58,619 nucleotides of DNA from a virus: the IMG/VR virus record IMGVR_UViG_3300036900_000065, positions 1 to 58,619 of that record; one strand, 5' to 3'. The translations under genes and the position numbers were made by a program. Position 1 is the first letter of the stretch; each line of letters opens with the position of its first letter. Below are positions 1-7,687 of the stretch, piece after piece. The notes beneath the pieces were generated by a model. It was not told the DNA's origin, made no database searches, and worked only from the letters and a program-made list of their open reading frames with translations.

Positions 1-246
1 ACTTCGTCGTCTCGACCAGAGACATCGAGATGATCGAGAGCCTCGACCTTGTGATCGCAGGTGGGGACAAAGTGGTGGGGATCAACAAGATCGCCCACGA
101 TCAGATCGCATCGCACACCGAAATTCCCCGCGCCTATTACAACCGGATGCTCGCCGACGATCCGCGCCTCTTGGCGGCGAACGTCAATACATGGTTCCGC
201 AAGAACCCGGTCCCGCGCATGGTGCGCTGTCTCGACAACACCGCCC
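1..246. repeat. Terminal direct repeat, left copy
   Basis: The first 246 bases recur at the right end of the window with a single difference: C at 119 versus T at 58492, which is silent (both codons give Thr). The overlap joins the two halves of one open reading frame, so it most likely marks the closure of a circular assembly of 58,373 bp. It could instead reflect true terminal redundancy of the virion DNA; the sequence alone cannot decide. Confidence 0.95.
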
Positions 247-1016
247 GCGCTTTGCTCTCGGATCGCTATCGCCCGCTTGAGAATGAAGACCTCGCGGAGG
301 CGGTGCTGCCGCCGATCATGGAAATGGGCCTCGACGTGATGTCGAGCCAGATCACCGACCAGCGGCTCTACATCAAGGCGGTCGATCCCAAGGTGACGCG
401 CGAACTCGCGGCCATCGGCGGCAAGTTCGGGGATGGCGGGCACAACATCCTGCGGATGCTCGCGCCCGCGATCACGATCAGCAATTCGGAGGTCGGGCAG
501 GGCGCATTGGCGATCTTGGGCGGGGTCTATGACGGCTTCTGCTCCAACCTCGCCACCTTCGGCGAGCGCTCGACCCGCAAGTACCACGTCGGCTCGAAGC
601 ATGAGATCGCCGGGGAGGACACCTACGCCCTCCTGTCGGACGAGACGCGCCGCAAGAAAGATGTGGCGACATGGGCGGAGGTTGGCGACGTGGTGCGGGC
701 CGCCTTCGACCGCGCCCGCTTCGATAGCCTGTGCGAAAAAATCGAGGGCACGCAGAAGGACAAGATCGAGGGCGACCCCGTGCAGGTGGTGAAACTGACC
801 ACCTCGCGCTTCGGCCTGAACGAGAGCGCCGGGACTTCGATCCTCCGCCATCTGATCGAGGGCGGCGACCTGTCGCGTTTCGGATTGTACAACGCGATGA
901 CCCGCGCGGCGCAGGATGTCGAGGACTACGACGACGCGACCGCGATGGAGCGGCAGGGCGCGCAGATCATCGAACTGCCGAAGGCCGAGTGGAAGGCGCT
1001 GGCCGAAGCGGCCTGA
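3..1016 (+). CDS. DUF932-family phage/plasmid protein, 3' part
   Basis: The reading frame is already open at the window edge, and its true start (ATG 58307) lies at the right end. Joined across the repeat it makes a 360-residue protein. The pattern of a tyrosine-containing RAYYNRML block, conserved arginines around RALLSDRYRPL and a C-terminal GTSILRHLIEGGDLSRFGLYNAMT block resembles DUF932, a family of unknown biochemical role found in phages and plasmids. It is the first gene of a plus-strand unit preceded by a promoter-like region and followed by a terminator-like hairpin at 1069. Family assignment is from memory of the pattern; function is unknown. Confidence 0.75.
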   Translation, partial: FVVSTRDIEMIESLDLVIAGGDKVVGINKIAHDQIASHTEIPRAYYNRMLADDPRLLAANVNTWFRKNPVPRMVRCLDNTARALLSDRYRPLENEDLAEAVLPPIMEMGLDVMSSQITDQRLYIKAVDPKVTRELAAIGGKFGDGGHNILRMLAPAITISNSEVGQGALAILGGVYDGFCSNLATFGERSTRKYHVGSKHEIAGEDTYALLSDETRRKKDVATWAEVGDVVRAAFDRARFDSLCEKIEGTQKDKIEGDPVQVVKLTTSRFGLNESAGTSILRHLIEGGDLSRFGLYNAMTRAAQDVEDYDDATAMERQGAQIIELPKAEWKALAEAA

Positions 1017-1068
1017 TCCGAAATTGCCCGACCGGCGAACAGTGGCTTGCTCCAAGGTCGGGCGATGG

Positions 1069-1103
1069 GGGTGCGGGGATAGGGAGGCTCCGCACCCTTT
1101 TCT
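1069..1103 (+). terminator. Rho-independent terminator-like hairpin
   Basis: GGGTGCGG (1069-1076) pairs perfectly with CCGCACCC (1090-1097) across a 13-base loop, and the stem is followed by TTTTCTCT. It lies about 50 bases after the DUF932 stop codon. A second, weaker inverted repeat (GCCCGACC / GGTCGGGC) lies just upstream. Confidence 0.6.
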
Positions 1104-1160
1104 CTCCCCAATCAATCGGGGGAAGCAATCGCCCCGGAAAAATTTTCACAGGTGAGGCCG

Positions 1161-1373
1161 ATGCTTGACGAAAAACCACCGCATGTCGTGCGGCGATTGA
1201 ACATGCTGCGGGATCGCGCCCGCGCCCGCGCCACCGCCGACAGGACCGGCGCTTCCAATTCGGGCCGGATCATCGTCGCCTATTATCCGCGCTGCGCCCG
1301 CTATGGGTGGTGGGTCGATGGCGACCGCTGCACGATGGACCGCGCCGCCGCCGCCTTGATGGGTGAGCGATGA
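1161..1373 (+). CDS. Hypothetical small basic protein
   Basis: This 70-residue, Arg-rich protein begins MLDEKPPHVVRRLN and ends AAALMGER. An in-frame GTG at 1152 exists, but AGGTGAGG directly before ATG 1161 makes the latter the better start. Its TGA overlaps the ATG of the next gene, so the two are probably translationally coupled. I recognise no family; a YYPRCARYGWWVDG stretch looks like a short beta hairpin. Confidence 0.6.
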   Translation: MLDEKPPHVVRRLNMLRDRARARATADRTGASNSGRIIVAYYPRCARYGWWVDGDRCTMDRAAAALMGER

Positions 1374-1567
1374 GCGCGTTCGCCGTCTTTCTGCTCGCGC
1401 TGGCGTTCCTGTTCGTCATGCTGATCCGCTGGGCGTCACAGAGCATCCCGCGCGCCATCATCTTCGTCGCCCTTCTGTGCGCCTCGCCCTACGCGCTCGC
1501 TGTCGGCCTCGGGGTGCTGGCCGCAATCGAGGAAAGTCAACAGCACAAGGTGATGAGCAGGCGATGA
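1370..1567 (+). CDS. Small membrane protein, two predicted segments
   Basis: This 65-residue protein is almost entirely hydrophobic. Residues 2-20 and about 27-52 look like membrane-spanning segments, separated by a short polar RWASQSIPR turn and followed by a polar tail. It overlaps its neighbours by ATGA junctions on both sides. No family is recognised; a role at the inner membrane is the only inference. Confidence 0.6.
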   Translation: MSAFAVFLLALAFLFVMLIRWASQSIPRAIIFVALLCASPYALAVGLGVLAAIEESQQHKVMSRR

Positions 1568-2508
1568 AGATCATCAAGTGGAACGGGCAACCGATCAGCA
1601 AGGCGGGGTGGTATTCGGGCATCCCGCTTGAAGCCTATCATTCGGCGGGCGTCTGCGCGGGGCCTGCGGTGTCCTCGTCCGACCTGCGCACCTGCTGGTC
1701 GAAGTCCCCGGCGCACATGTACTCGAAGTGGGCCGAGAACCCGCGCCGCGAGGAGCAGGCGTCAACCCGCTCGATGGTGCTTGGCGGGGCCGCGCATCAC
1801 CTGTTTCTCGGCGAGGACGGCTTCAAGCTCAAGTTCATCGCCCAGCCGCCGACCTATCGCGACAAGGTGACGGCGGAGGAGAAGCCTTGGCACAACGGCG
1901 CAGGCTACTGCAAAAAGTGGAACGAGGGGCAGGCGGAGGCGGGCCGCATCATCGTCACCCTGAAGGAGCTCGACATCATCAAGCGCATGGCCGCGTCCCT
2001 GACCCTCGATCCGATGGTGCAGAACGGCATCTTGTACGGCGCGGTCGAATGCTCCGGGTTCTGGCAGGACAAGGAGACGGGCTTGTGGATCAAGGTGCGG
2101 CCCGATGTCATCCCGCCGACCGCAGGCGACTACGTGGACTTGAAGACGGCCTCGGAAGTCACCACCCCGGCGTTGCAGTACACGATCCGCTCATACGGCT
2201 ACCAGCAGCAGGGCGGCTTGGTGTGGGAGGCCGCCGAGACGCTGCGGCCCGACGTGCCCTTCGAGACATTCGTGCTGGTGTTCATCGAGACCGCGCCGCC
2301 CTATTGCGCCCGCTCGGTGCCGCTCGCAGCGGATGATCTGGCGCGGGGCCGCTTGATGAACCGCGCCATGCTGCGGCGGGTCAAGTCCTGCATCGAGGCG
2401 CGCCATTGGCCGGGGCCGGGAGAGGACGACCACAGCGAGATGCCGATCAGCAACGATGAGCGGGCGCGGATCGACGCCCGCCTCAAGGTCGAGGGGGTGC
2501 TGCAATGA
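1564..2508 (+). CDS. RecE-like exonuclease (PD-(D/E)XK fold)
   Basis: This 314-residue protein carries the hallmarks of the RecE/exonuclease VIII C-terminal nuclease family: an early YHS...SSSDLR block, SPAHMYSKW, an LGGAAHHLFLG motif, then RPDVI...YVDLKTA, where Asp and Lys fit the metal-binding D...D-x-K core, and a downstream YGYQQQGGLVWEA helix. It would resect double-stranded ends to give 3' single strands for the RecT-like protein two genes downstream, a standard phage recombination pair. It overlaps the preceding and following genes by ATGA junctions. The start at 1564 is fixed by that overlap; the frame is open further upstream without a better signal. Confidence 0.82.
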   Translation: MKIIKWNGQPISKAGWYSGIPLEAYHSAGVCAGPAVSSSDLRTCWSKSPAHMYSKWAENPRREEQASTRSMVLGGAAHHLFLGEDGFKLKFIAQPPTYRDKVTAEEKPWHNGAGYCKKWNEGQAEAGRIIVTLKELDIIKRMAASLTLDPMVQNGILYGAVECSGFWQDKETGLWIKVRPDVIPPTAGDYVDLKTASEVTTPALQYTIRSYGYQQQGGLVWEAAETLRPDVPFETFVLVFIETAPPYCARSVPLAADDLARGRLMNRAMLRRVKSCIEARHWPGPGEDDHSEMPISNDERARIDARLKVEGVLQ

Positions 2509-3014
2509 GGGCGAAGCGGGGCGCGAACCCACGGCACTGGACGCCGCTGCAATTGCTGCCGCGCGAGCAGACCACCCGCCGCCCGGAGATCGTCGCCGAG
2601 ACGATGCGGCACTATGCCATCGGCGAGGACGAGGCGAAGGCGATGCTCGATCAGGAGGAGGCCAAGTGCCTCTTTTTCATCAACAATCTTTATCAGGTGT
2701 CGATGAGCCGCACGTTCGTCGATTGGTTCGGGGCTGAGAAGGACATCGTGCAACTCTGCATCCGCCGCCGCGACGGCGCGATGGTGTGGGATTGGCGGCA
2801 TTTCCAGCAGATCAAGAACGAACTGTGCGGCGAGGAATGCGAGGGCCTGCAATTGTTCCCCGCCGAGAGCCGCAAGGTCGATCAGGCGAACAAATGGCAC
2901 ATCTGGATCGTCGCGGACGGGACGCGAATGCCCTTCGGTTGGCGGGAGCGCGATGTGAAGGACGCGGACCCAGCCATGCAGCACGTCCCCGGATTGAGGC
3001 AGCGCCCGCTATGA
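2505..3014 (+). CDS. Conserved phage protein of the RecE/RecT operon
   Basis: This 169-residue protein contains NNLYQVSM, WDWRHFQQIKNELCGEE, LFPAESRKVDQANKWHIW and MPFGWRERDV blocks. The middle part resembles a small conserved phage family (I recall it as DUF7694, without certainty) often found beside recombination genes. Its role is unknown. ATGA overlaps on both sides place it firmly in the operon. Confidence 0.65.
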   Translation: MRAKRGANPRHWTPLQLLPREQTTRRPEIVAETMRHYAIGEDEAKAMLDQEEAKCLFFINNLYQVSMSRTFVDWFGAEKDIVQLCIRRRDGAMVWDWRHFQQIKNELCGEECEGLQLFPAESRKVDQANKWHIWIVADGTRMPFGWRERDVKDADPAMQHVPGLRQRPL

Positions 3015-3388
3015 CCAAGCGCACCACCGCCGGGGACCGGTTCATCGGCAATCGCATCCGCGAGGCCCGCATCGCCAACGGGCAGTCGATGAAAGACCTC
3101 GCGGAACTGCTCGGCTGCTCATGGCAGCAGGTGCAGAAATACGAGGTCGGGTTCAATCGCGTGAACGGCGCGCGCTTCGATCTGCTCGTCACCGCGCTGC
3201 GCCGCCCGATGTCCTACTTTTTCCCCAACGCCACCGACGTTCGCTTCCATGCGGACCCCGCGCTCGACGCCATGATGGCGACCAAGGACGGGCAGGATTT
3301 GGCGCGGGCCTTTGCGCGCATCCCGGCGCAGCCAGACCGGCGGTTGGTGCGTGATCTCGCGATGCGTCTGGCGAAGGAGCGAGCGTGA
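3011..3388 (+). CDS. XRE/Cro-type helix-turn-helix regulator
   Basis: This 125-residue protein has an XRE helix-turn-helix at about residues 11-60: RFIGNRIREARIANGQSMKDL, then AELLGCSWQQVQKYEVGFNRV, then a further helix. A C-terminal helical region follows, with an LDAMMATKDGQDLARAFARI stretch resembling the tails of short repressors. It probably binds DNA to regulate early phage or host genes. It is embedded in the recombination operon by ATGA overlaps, so it is co-expressed with RecE/RecT rather than standing as a lone immunity gene. Confidence 0.8.
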   Translation: MTKRTTAGDRFIGNRIREARIANGQSMKDLAELLGCSWQQVQKYEVGFNRVNGARFDLLVTALRRPMSYFFPNATDVRFHADPALDAMMATKDGQDLARAFARIPAQPDRRLVRDLAMRLAKERA

Positions 3389-4410
3389 TGGTGAATGTGA
3401 ACGAAGTCGAACAGCGCACCGATCTGGTGAAGGCGTCGGCCATCGAAGTGGGGACGACCCTCGGCGGCGTCCTCGTATCCACGGTGGCCGATCTGGCGAA
3501 GATCAGCGATACGCTGTCGCGGGGCAAGATCGCGGTGCCCGCGCACTGCCGCAACGAGCCGGGGGTGTGCTTCGCCTTGGCGATGCAGGCGCTCGAATGG
3601 GGCCTGCCGATCATGTCGGTCATCACCAAGTCCTATCTGCCGCGCAATGCCGACCGCCTCGGATACGAGAGCCAGTTGATCCACGCGGTGATCGAGAAGA
3701 ACGCGCCGCTCAAGAACCGCCTGCGCTACGAGATCATCGGGGAGGGCGACGAGCGCCGCTGCAAGGTGTCGGGGACGTTCCGGGGCGAGGACAAGCCGCA
3801 TGAATACACCAGCGAGACGCTGGCGAAGATGCACCCCGGCCATGTCACCAAGACCATTGATGGCGAGCAGCGCAAGTTCGTGCGGGGATCGCAACTGTGG
3901 GACGACACCCCGGAGGTGCAGATGTTCTATTCGGCCTCGCGGACATGGGCGCGGCTGTTCGCCCCGGATGTGCTGCTCGGGGCCTACACGCCCGATGAGA
4001 TCGAGAAGATGGAGCCGGTCGATGTGACGCCGATCACGTCGCTGGCGAACCGATTGCGTGACGCCAAGATGGCGCACGCGGGTGAAGGCCGGGGGTTCGA
4101 CGCCGCGCATATCGCGCAGGCCGGGGCCTCGGTGATCGAAGGCGAGGCGCAAAGCCCTGCCGACAAGGAGGCGAGTGATGACGGAGAGCAGCGCGGTGTC
4201 GATGTCGCTGACGGTGACGGACGGGCAGCCCAGCCTGAAGATCGAGGCGATGACCCTCACGACGAGGGGCGAGGCGGACAGGCTGTCGGAGCAGGTGAAA
4301 CAGTACGGGGCGCACCTGCCGGTGCGGCTGTACGCGACGAAGGCCAAGCCGAAGGCGAAGGCCAGCAACCGGCCCGCCCCGCGCCCAAGCCTCGCCCGCG
4401 CCGCAAGTGA
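3388..4410 (+). CDS. RecT-like single-strand annealing protein
   Basis: This 340-residue protein matches the RecT recombinase pattern in its first 220 residues: GKIAVPAHCRNEPGVCFALA, MQALEWGLPIM, RLGYESQLIHAVI, a GTFRGEDKP segment and a very typical TWARLFAPDVLLGAYTPDEI. It would coat and anneal single strands made by the RecE-like nuclease. ATG 3388 overlaps the previous stop; GTG 3385 is an alternative. From about residue 260 the sequence turns into a low-complexity acidic, then basic, tail that overlaps another frame with its own strong ribosome site (4178-4444), so the tail may be a by-product of overlapping coding. Confidence 0.82.
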   Translation: MVNVNEVEQRTDLVKASAIEVGTTLGGVLVSTVADLAKISDTLSRGKIAVPAHCRNEPGVCFALAMQALEWGLPIMSVITKSYLPRNADRLGYESQLIHAVIEKNAPLKNRLRYEIIGEGDERRCKVSGTFRGEDKPHEYTSETLAKMHPGHVTKTIDGEQRKFVRGSQLWDDTPEVQMFYSASRTWARLFAPDVLLGAYTPDEIEKMEPVDVTPITSLANRLRDAKMAHAGEGRGFDAAHIAQAGASVIEGEAQSPADKEASDDGEQRGVDVADGDGRAAQPEDRGDDPHDEGRGGQAVGAGETVRGAPAGAAVRDEGQAEGEGQQPARPAPKPRPRRK

Positions 4411-4444
4411 AGGCGGTGCGACAACGGAGGCCGCGCGCGACTGA
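4178..4444 (+). CDS. Overlapping small protein inside the RecT 3' end
   Basis: An 88-residue frame begins at ATG 4178, six bases after a consensus AAGGAGG (4165-4171), and lies 233 bases deep inside the RecT-like gene in the +1 frame. Its sequence (SLTVTDGQPSLKIEAMTL, then RGEADRLSEQVKQYGAHLP) looks like an ordinary folded protein, whereas the RecT frame here is low complexity. It ends 38 bases into the HNH-like gene. I recognise no family. It could alternatively be the original end of a frameshifted RecT. Confidence 0.6.
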   Translation: MTESSAVSMSLTVTDGQPSLKIEAMTLTTRGEADRLSEQVKQYGAHLPVRLYATKAKPKAKASNRPAPRPSLARAASEGGATTEAARD

Positions 4445-4730
4445 CCCCGCCTATCTCAAGTGGTTGCGGGCGCAGCGCTGCGCCTGCGGCTGCCTGCGGG
4501 GACCGCCATCGGACGCCGCGCATCTGCGCGCCTCATCGCCCGAATATGATAAGCCACTGACCGGCATGGGCGCGAAGCCAGACGATAAGTGGGCCTTGCC
4601 GCTCAACCACTGGTGCCATATGCGCCAGCACGCCCATTGGGGCGAACTGCAATGGTGGAAGGAGCGCGGCGTCGCCGACCCCTTCGCCCTCTGCATCGAG
4701 TACTATCAACGGTTTAAGGAGCATGGATGA
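4407..4730 (+). CDS. HNH-like nuclease of the DUF968/Ref type
   Basis: This 107-residue protein starts at GTG 4407, overlapping the RecT stop (GTGA). It has the layout of small phage HNH-type nucleases: a CACGCLRGPPSDAAHLR block with paired cysteines and a first His, then GMGAKPDDKWALPL, then NHWCHMRQHAHWGELQWW with further His residues. Such proteins are recombination-linked endonucleases in phages (P1 Ref and DUF968 are the nearest named types). It would act on recombination intermediates. The catalytic role is inferred from motifs only. Confidence 0.7.
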   Translation: MKAVRQRRPRATDPAYLKWLRAQRCACGCLRGPPSDAAHLRASSPEYDKPLTGMGAKPDDKWALPLNHWCHMRQHAHWGELQWWKERGVADPFALCIEYYQRFKEHG

Positions 4731-5014
4731 TGAACGAACAACCGCGACCGCCGACCGAGAGCTTGGAGCGGGAGATCGCCCGCGAGGCCGCGCTCGCCTA
4801 TATCCCGCCTCGCCCCGGCGTGAAGGAGGCGGACACCAAGACCTTCGCCAACCTTGCCGATGATGCGGCGACGGGGATCGCGGCGCTGCTATTGTCAACG
4901 GATCAGGCCGACAAGGCGTTGCGCCAGATCGAGGGCGCGGCGACGGCGATGCTCGAAAAGGCGGGGCTCGCCCGCAAGCTGATCGAAGCGGTTCGCGACA
5001 GCGCGCAAAAATGA
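4727..5014 (+). CDS. Hypothetical helical protein
   Basis: This 95-residue protein is mostly alpha-helical by appearance (ADDAATGIAALLLSTDQADK, then LRQIEGAATAMLEKAGLARK). AAGGAG at 4715-4720 supports ATG 4727, which overlaps the HNH-like stop. No domain is recognised. Similar small helical proteins recur in the minus-strand replication operon. Confidence 0.55.
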   Translation: MMNEQPRPPTESLEREIAREAALAYIPPRPGVKEADTKTFANLADDAATGIAALLLSTDQADKALRQIEGAATAMLEKAGLARKLIEAVRDSAQK

Positions 5015-5403
5015 CCACGCTCCGGGCGGTGCTGGTCGGCGCGGTCATCGCAGCGGTGATGATCGTCGCCGTCCGTCACCTCCCGGTCGAGGAGCAGAAG
5101 GCGCGGGCGGAACCGGCCATCAGCGAGCAGGCGCTGCGCGAGTACGGTCTGCGTCAGGCCGCCGTCGACGCCCTCAAGGCGAAGGTCGAGCCGCCGATGG
5201 TGCTGCCGACGCTGGAGCCATTCCAGCCCGCCCCGCCGCCGGTCGCTCCGCCGCCGCCGAAGATCGACCCGCCCGCGCCGCCGCCGACGACCATGGTGGC
5301 GATGAGGCCGGTGCAGCGATGGCCGGTCGAGCGTAGCCTCTGCTCGCGGTTCGGGATGCACAAGGTGCAGGTGGACAGGTGGCGATGGAGGTGCAAGCGA
5401 TGA
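5011..5403 (+). CDS. Membrane-anchored proline-rich protein
   Basis: The 130-residue protein starts with one hydrophobic segment (about residues 4-22) and continues with a charged helix and a long proline-rich stretch (residues about 60-93, runs such as APPPVAPPPPKIDPPAPPP). It ends in an Arg/Trp-rich tail with two cysteines. The layout suggests an inner-membrane anchor with a flexible periplasm-facing stalk, as in some spanins, but no lipobox is seen and a lysis role is only a guess. Confidence 0.5.
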   Translation: MTTLRAVLVGAVIAAVMIVAVRHLPVEEQKARAEPAISEQALREYGLRQAAVDALKAKVEPPMVLPTLEPFQPAPPPVAPPPPKIDPPAPPPTTMVAMRPVQRWPVERSLCSRFGMHKVQVDRWRWRCKR

Positions 5404-5621
5404 TGCTGCCGCCCGACCTGCGACGGCTGCTCGACGGCTGCGGCCTGCCGTGGCGGATCGAGGAGGGCGCGCGGCATCGCAAGGTGATCGTGGATGGTCG
5501 GTTCATCTCGATCCTCCCCAAGTCGAACAGCAATCTGCGCAACGGGACGTGGCGAACGCACCGCAATTCGATGGCGCATATCCGACGAGGAATACGTGAA
5601 GTGATGGAGCAAGAACGATGA
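5400..5621 (+). CDS. HicA-like/dsRBD-fold small phage protein
   Basis: This 73-residue protein has a beta-strand-rich centre (WRIEEGARHRKVIVDGRFIS, ILPKS) and a C-terminal helix (MAHIRRGIREVM), resembling small phage relatives of the HicA fold. No antitoxin partner is obvious. The start at 5400 is chosen because it overlaps the previous stop and has GGAGG at 5388; in-frame starts at 5379 and 5385 are weaker. Assignment is by pattern and uncertain. Confidence 0.5.
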   Translation: MMLPPDLRRLLDGCGLPWRIEEGARHRKVIVDGRFISILPKSNSNLRNGTWRTHRNSMAHIRRGIREVMEQER

Positions 5622-5896
5622 GCAAGAAGCGATTGTCAAAGTCCACCTGCCTGCACTGCGTCTACTTCAAGGCGGCGAGACGCAAGTGGAAGGGCCGCAA
5701 GGAGCGCGGGGCCGCGCGGGTGGACCTGATCGTGAACGCGCTAAAGATTGTGCGCCACACCTTCACGGTGATGTCGGTGGAGGAGCAAACGCAATTCATC
5801 AAAGACATCAGCACGCCGCCGCCGTCTCTCGACACGGTGCTGGATGCGCTCAAGGAGGTCTTCGAGAAGGTCGGCGCAAAGGTGACGGAGCATTGA
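5618..5896 (+). CDS. Hypothetical protein with a CxxC pair
   Basis: This 92-residue basic protein contains one CLHC pair (near residue 11), a Lys/Arg-rich patch and a C-terminal amphipathic region. It overlaps the preceding gene by ATGA and is preceded by GGAGCAAG (5606-5613), the initiation signature shared by many plus-strand genes here. Function unknown. Confidence 0.55.
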   Translation: MSKKRLSKSTCLHCVYFKAARRKWKGRKERGAARVDLIVNALKIVRHTFTVMSVEEQTQFIKDISTPPPSLDTVLDALKEVFEKVGAKVTEH

Positions 5897-5985
5897 CCGA
5901 TGAGAGACTTCGCGCCCCAGCCGGTGCCCGTGCGGCCTGCCTTGGGACGACTGCCCGCTGAAAGACTGGATAAGAGGAGCAAGCG

Positions 5986-6120
5986 ATGACGACATGGGAT
6001 TGGCTGGGAATTGCAGCCGGGGCGTTCGCCCTGATCTGCGTTTGCCTGCCCTGCAAATACGACCCCGCGATCCGGTGGAAGGAACGGCTCGAAGGCTGGC
6101 CAAAGCGAGATGACCGATGA
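5986..6120 (+). CDS. Small single-pass membrane protein (44 aa)
   Basis: The frame MTTWDWLGIAAGAFALICVC continues to a polar Trp/Arg tail. Residues 6-22 form a hydrophobic segment. Support comes from AGAGGAGCAAGCG directly before ATG 5986 and from the ATGA overlap with the next gene at 6117. Function unknown. Confidence 0.55.
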   Translation: MTTWDWLGIAAGAFALICVCLPCKYDPAIRWKERLEGWPKRDDR

Positions 6121-6344
6121 TCGGCGGGCTGATCGAGCGCTGGGCGCTCGCCTACCTCAAGCGCCGGGGCATGGTGGTGCTGCCGCGCGCCTTCGTCGGC
6201 ATGGCGCTGGGGTATTCGCAGGCGGTGAAGCTGGAGGGCGACAACGACATCAATGTCTACCGCGTCGAGGTGCCCGCCTTCGCCAAGCCGATCATCCTCA
6301 ACCATTCGATGTTGATTGATCGGTCCCGCGTAGGATCGCATTAG
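6117..6344 (+). CDS. Hypothetical protein, last gene of the plus-strand operon
   Basis: This 75-residue protein begins MIGGLIERWALAYLKRRGM and has a hydrophobic N-terminal helix followed by an apparently beta-rich half. Its ATG overlaps the stop of the preceding small membrane gene. No family is recognised. It is the last gene before the convergent virion operon. Confidence 0.5.
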   Translation: MIGGLIERWALAYLKRRGMVVLPRAFVGMALGYSQAVKLEGDNDINVYRVEVPAFAKPIILNHSMLIDRSRVGSH

Positions 6345-6396
6345 CGGGCCACTGGCGGCCCTTCCGGCCCCGGAGGGCTGTACCCTACCCGCCGCA

Positions 6397-6447
6397 GGCC
6401 GGGAACCGGCCCCACGGCGGCGGAACGGGGCGGCAATCGACCGCCCC
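6397..6447. terminator. Paired GC-rich hairpins between convergent operons
   Basis: GGCCGG-GAA-CCGGCC (6397-6411) and GGGGCGG-7-CCGCCCC (6427-6447) are perfect inverted repeats in the gap between the convergent plus-strand operon and the minus-strand virion block. Neither has a clear T tract, so a bidirectional termination role is plausible but unproven. Confidence 0.4.
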
Positions 6448-6458
6448 GCCCGATGGGA

Positions 6459-6998
6459 TTAGCGGCGCTGGGGCGTAGGCGTCGGGGCCGAACCGCCCGG
6501 AGCGATGGGATGCGACGGATGCGGCTGACCGGGAGGCAGGCCCTGATCCGGCCCGACCGGATAGGACTTGACCACCCAATCCTGCCCCGGCTTGTGCACC
6601 GCGACGACGACTTGGCTCTCCAATTCCGGCGGCAGCGGCGGGGCGGGCGGCTTGGGCCAGACCTCGGGCGGCACCGGCTGCCCGCCGGGAGGCAACCCCT
6701 GATCGGGATGGCCGGGGCTGGGCCAGATGCCCGGAGGCTGGCTGGGCAGCCCGTGGTCGGGATGGCCGGGATGGTAGATCGGCTGCGACGGATGGCCGCC
6801 GCCGGGAGGCAGGCCCTGATCGGGATAGCTCGGCGCGCCGCCCCAGATGCCCGGAGGGCGACCGCCCGGAGCGATGGGGTGGCCGGGGTGCGGCTGCGGG
6901 CCGGGGCCGCCGATGTCAACATAGGGAGGCGCGCCGCCCCAGATGCCGAGACCGCCGTCATCGAGCAATGTGATTATCGCGAACACGCTTCTTGGCAT
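6459..6998 (-). CDS. Pro/Gly-rich repeat protein (PDQGLPP repeats)
   Basis: This 179-residue protein begins MPRSVFAIITLLDDGG and then consists of degenerate repeats around PDQGLPPG, PPGIWGG and GHPDHGLPSQ. A short non-repetitive segment near residues 124-145 (SQVVVAVHKPGQDWVVKSY) may be a folded strand pair. Proteins of this look are common in alphaproteobacterial phages near lysis or structural genes, with no known function. It is the last gene of the minus-strand virion block. Confidence 0.6.
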   Translation of the reverse strand: MPRSVFAIITLLDDGGLGIWGGAPPYVDIGGPGPQPHPGHPIAPGGRPPGIWGGAPSYPDQGLPPGGGHPSQPIYHPGHPDHGLPSQPPGIWPSPGHPDQGLPPGGQPVPPEVWPKPPAPPLPPELESQVVVAVHKPGQDWVVKSYPVGPDQGLPPGQPHPSHPIAPGGSAPTPTPQRR

Positions 6999-7063
6999 TC
7001 AATCCTCCCTTTCAAGGTAAGGCCCGCTTAATAGCACGGTTCCTGCAACGCGCCAGTGACCGT

Positions 7064-7513
7064 TCAGGCGAAGCCATGCCGCGCGCCCTTGGCGTCGATG
7101 GTCATCGCCTGATGGCGCGGCTGGTCGCTCAGGCCAAGATGAACCCAGCCGCGCGGCGGATATTCGTTGATGAGCTGGTCGACGCCCAGCGCCCGCATGT
7201 GCGGCTCAAGCGCCTTGCAGACATCGGGCGGCGCGCCAAAGTCGGGGCAGGCGAAGTCCACCGCGAGGCCGCGCATGTGCGCCGAGTTCTTGGAGCCGCC
7301 GACCGCCTCGTTGACCTTGGGGCCGCGATAGCCGGAAGTGACGAAGATCGGCCTGCCGCCCAGCAGGGCGCGGACCTCCTCCATGACCTCGGCCATGCGC
7401 TGCAGGTTCGCCCGTTCCGGGCTGCCGATCATCGGCACGTTGTCGATGCCGCGCCGCGCCGCCGTCTCGCTGGCGGTCAGTTCCTCAAGGGTGAAGTGTT
7501 CGGTCAGGTGCAT
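7064..7513 (-). CDS. Peptidase M15-type endolysin
   Basis: This 149-residue protein starts at MHLTEHFTLEEL and contains the M15 zinc-peptidase signature: TSGYRGPKVNEAVGG, then SAHMRGLAVDF, giving the His and Asp ligands, and a final WVHLG for the third ligand. It should cleave stem-peptide cross-links of the host cell wall at lysis. Its neighbours are two very small membrane proteins (7570-7686 and 7688-7852), consistent with a lysis cassette. The frame is open upstream of 7513, but that part is low complexity. Confidence 0.85.
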   Translation of the reverse strand: MHLTEHFTLEELTASETAARRGIDNVPMIGSPERANLQRMAEVMEEVRALLGGRPIFVTSGYRGPKVNEAVGGSKNSAHMRGLAVDFACPDFGAPPDVCKALEPHMRALGVDQLINEYPPRGWVHLGLSDQPRHQAMTIDAKGARHGFA

Positions 7514-7569
7514 GGGTCGCCTCAGTGGCGGCAGGGGCCATGGGGGTTTTGACCCCTGCCCGCCAGCGC

Positions 7570-7686
7570 TCAGAACAGCCAGCGCACCAGACGCCACGCG
7601 AGGTACGCTATCAGGGCTGCCGCCAGAGCCATCGTGATCGCCTCCCGCCACGGGCGCCTGACCGGCGGAAAGTCGTTGTCATCCAT
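7570..7686 (-). CDS. Tiny single-pass membrane protein (38 aa)
   Basis: The frame MDDNDFPPVRRPWREAITMA continues into a hydrophobic helix and ends WRLVRWLF. It lies between the endolysin and another small membrane protein and ends 56 bases before the endolysin start. Position and topology suit a holin or antiholin, which is inference only. Confidence 0.45.
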   Translation of the reverse strand: MDDNDFPPVRRPWREAITMALAAALIAYLAWRLVRWLF

Positions 7687-7687
7687 C

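Noticed and set aside
5900-5989. 29-residue frame between 5618-5896 and 5986-6120
   Set aside because: Its stop overlaps the next ATG, but there is no clear ribosome site and the Pro/Arg sequence is not protein-like; it may be a leader at most.
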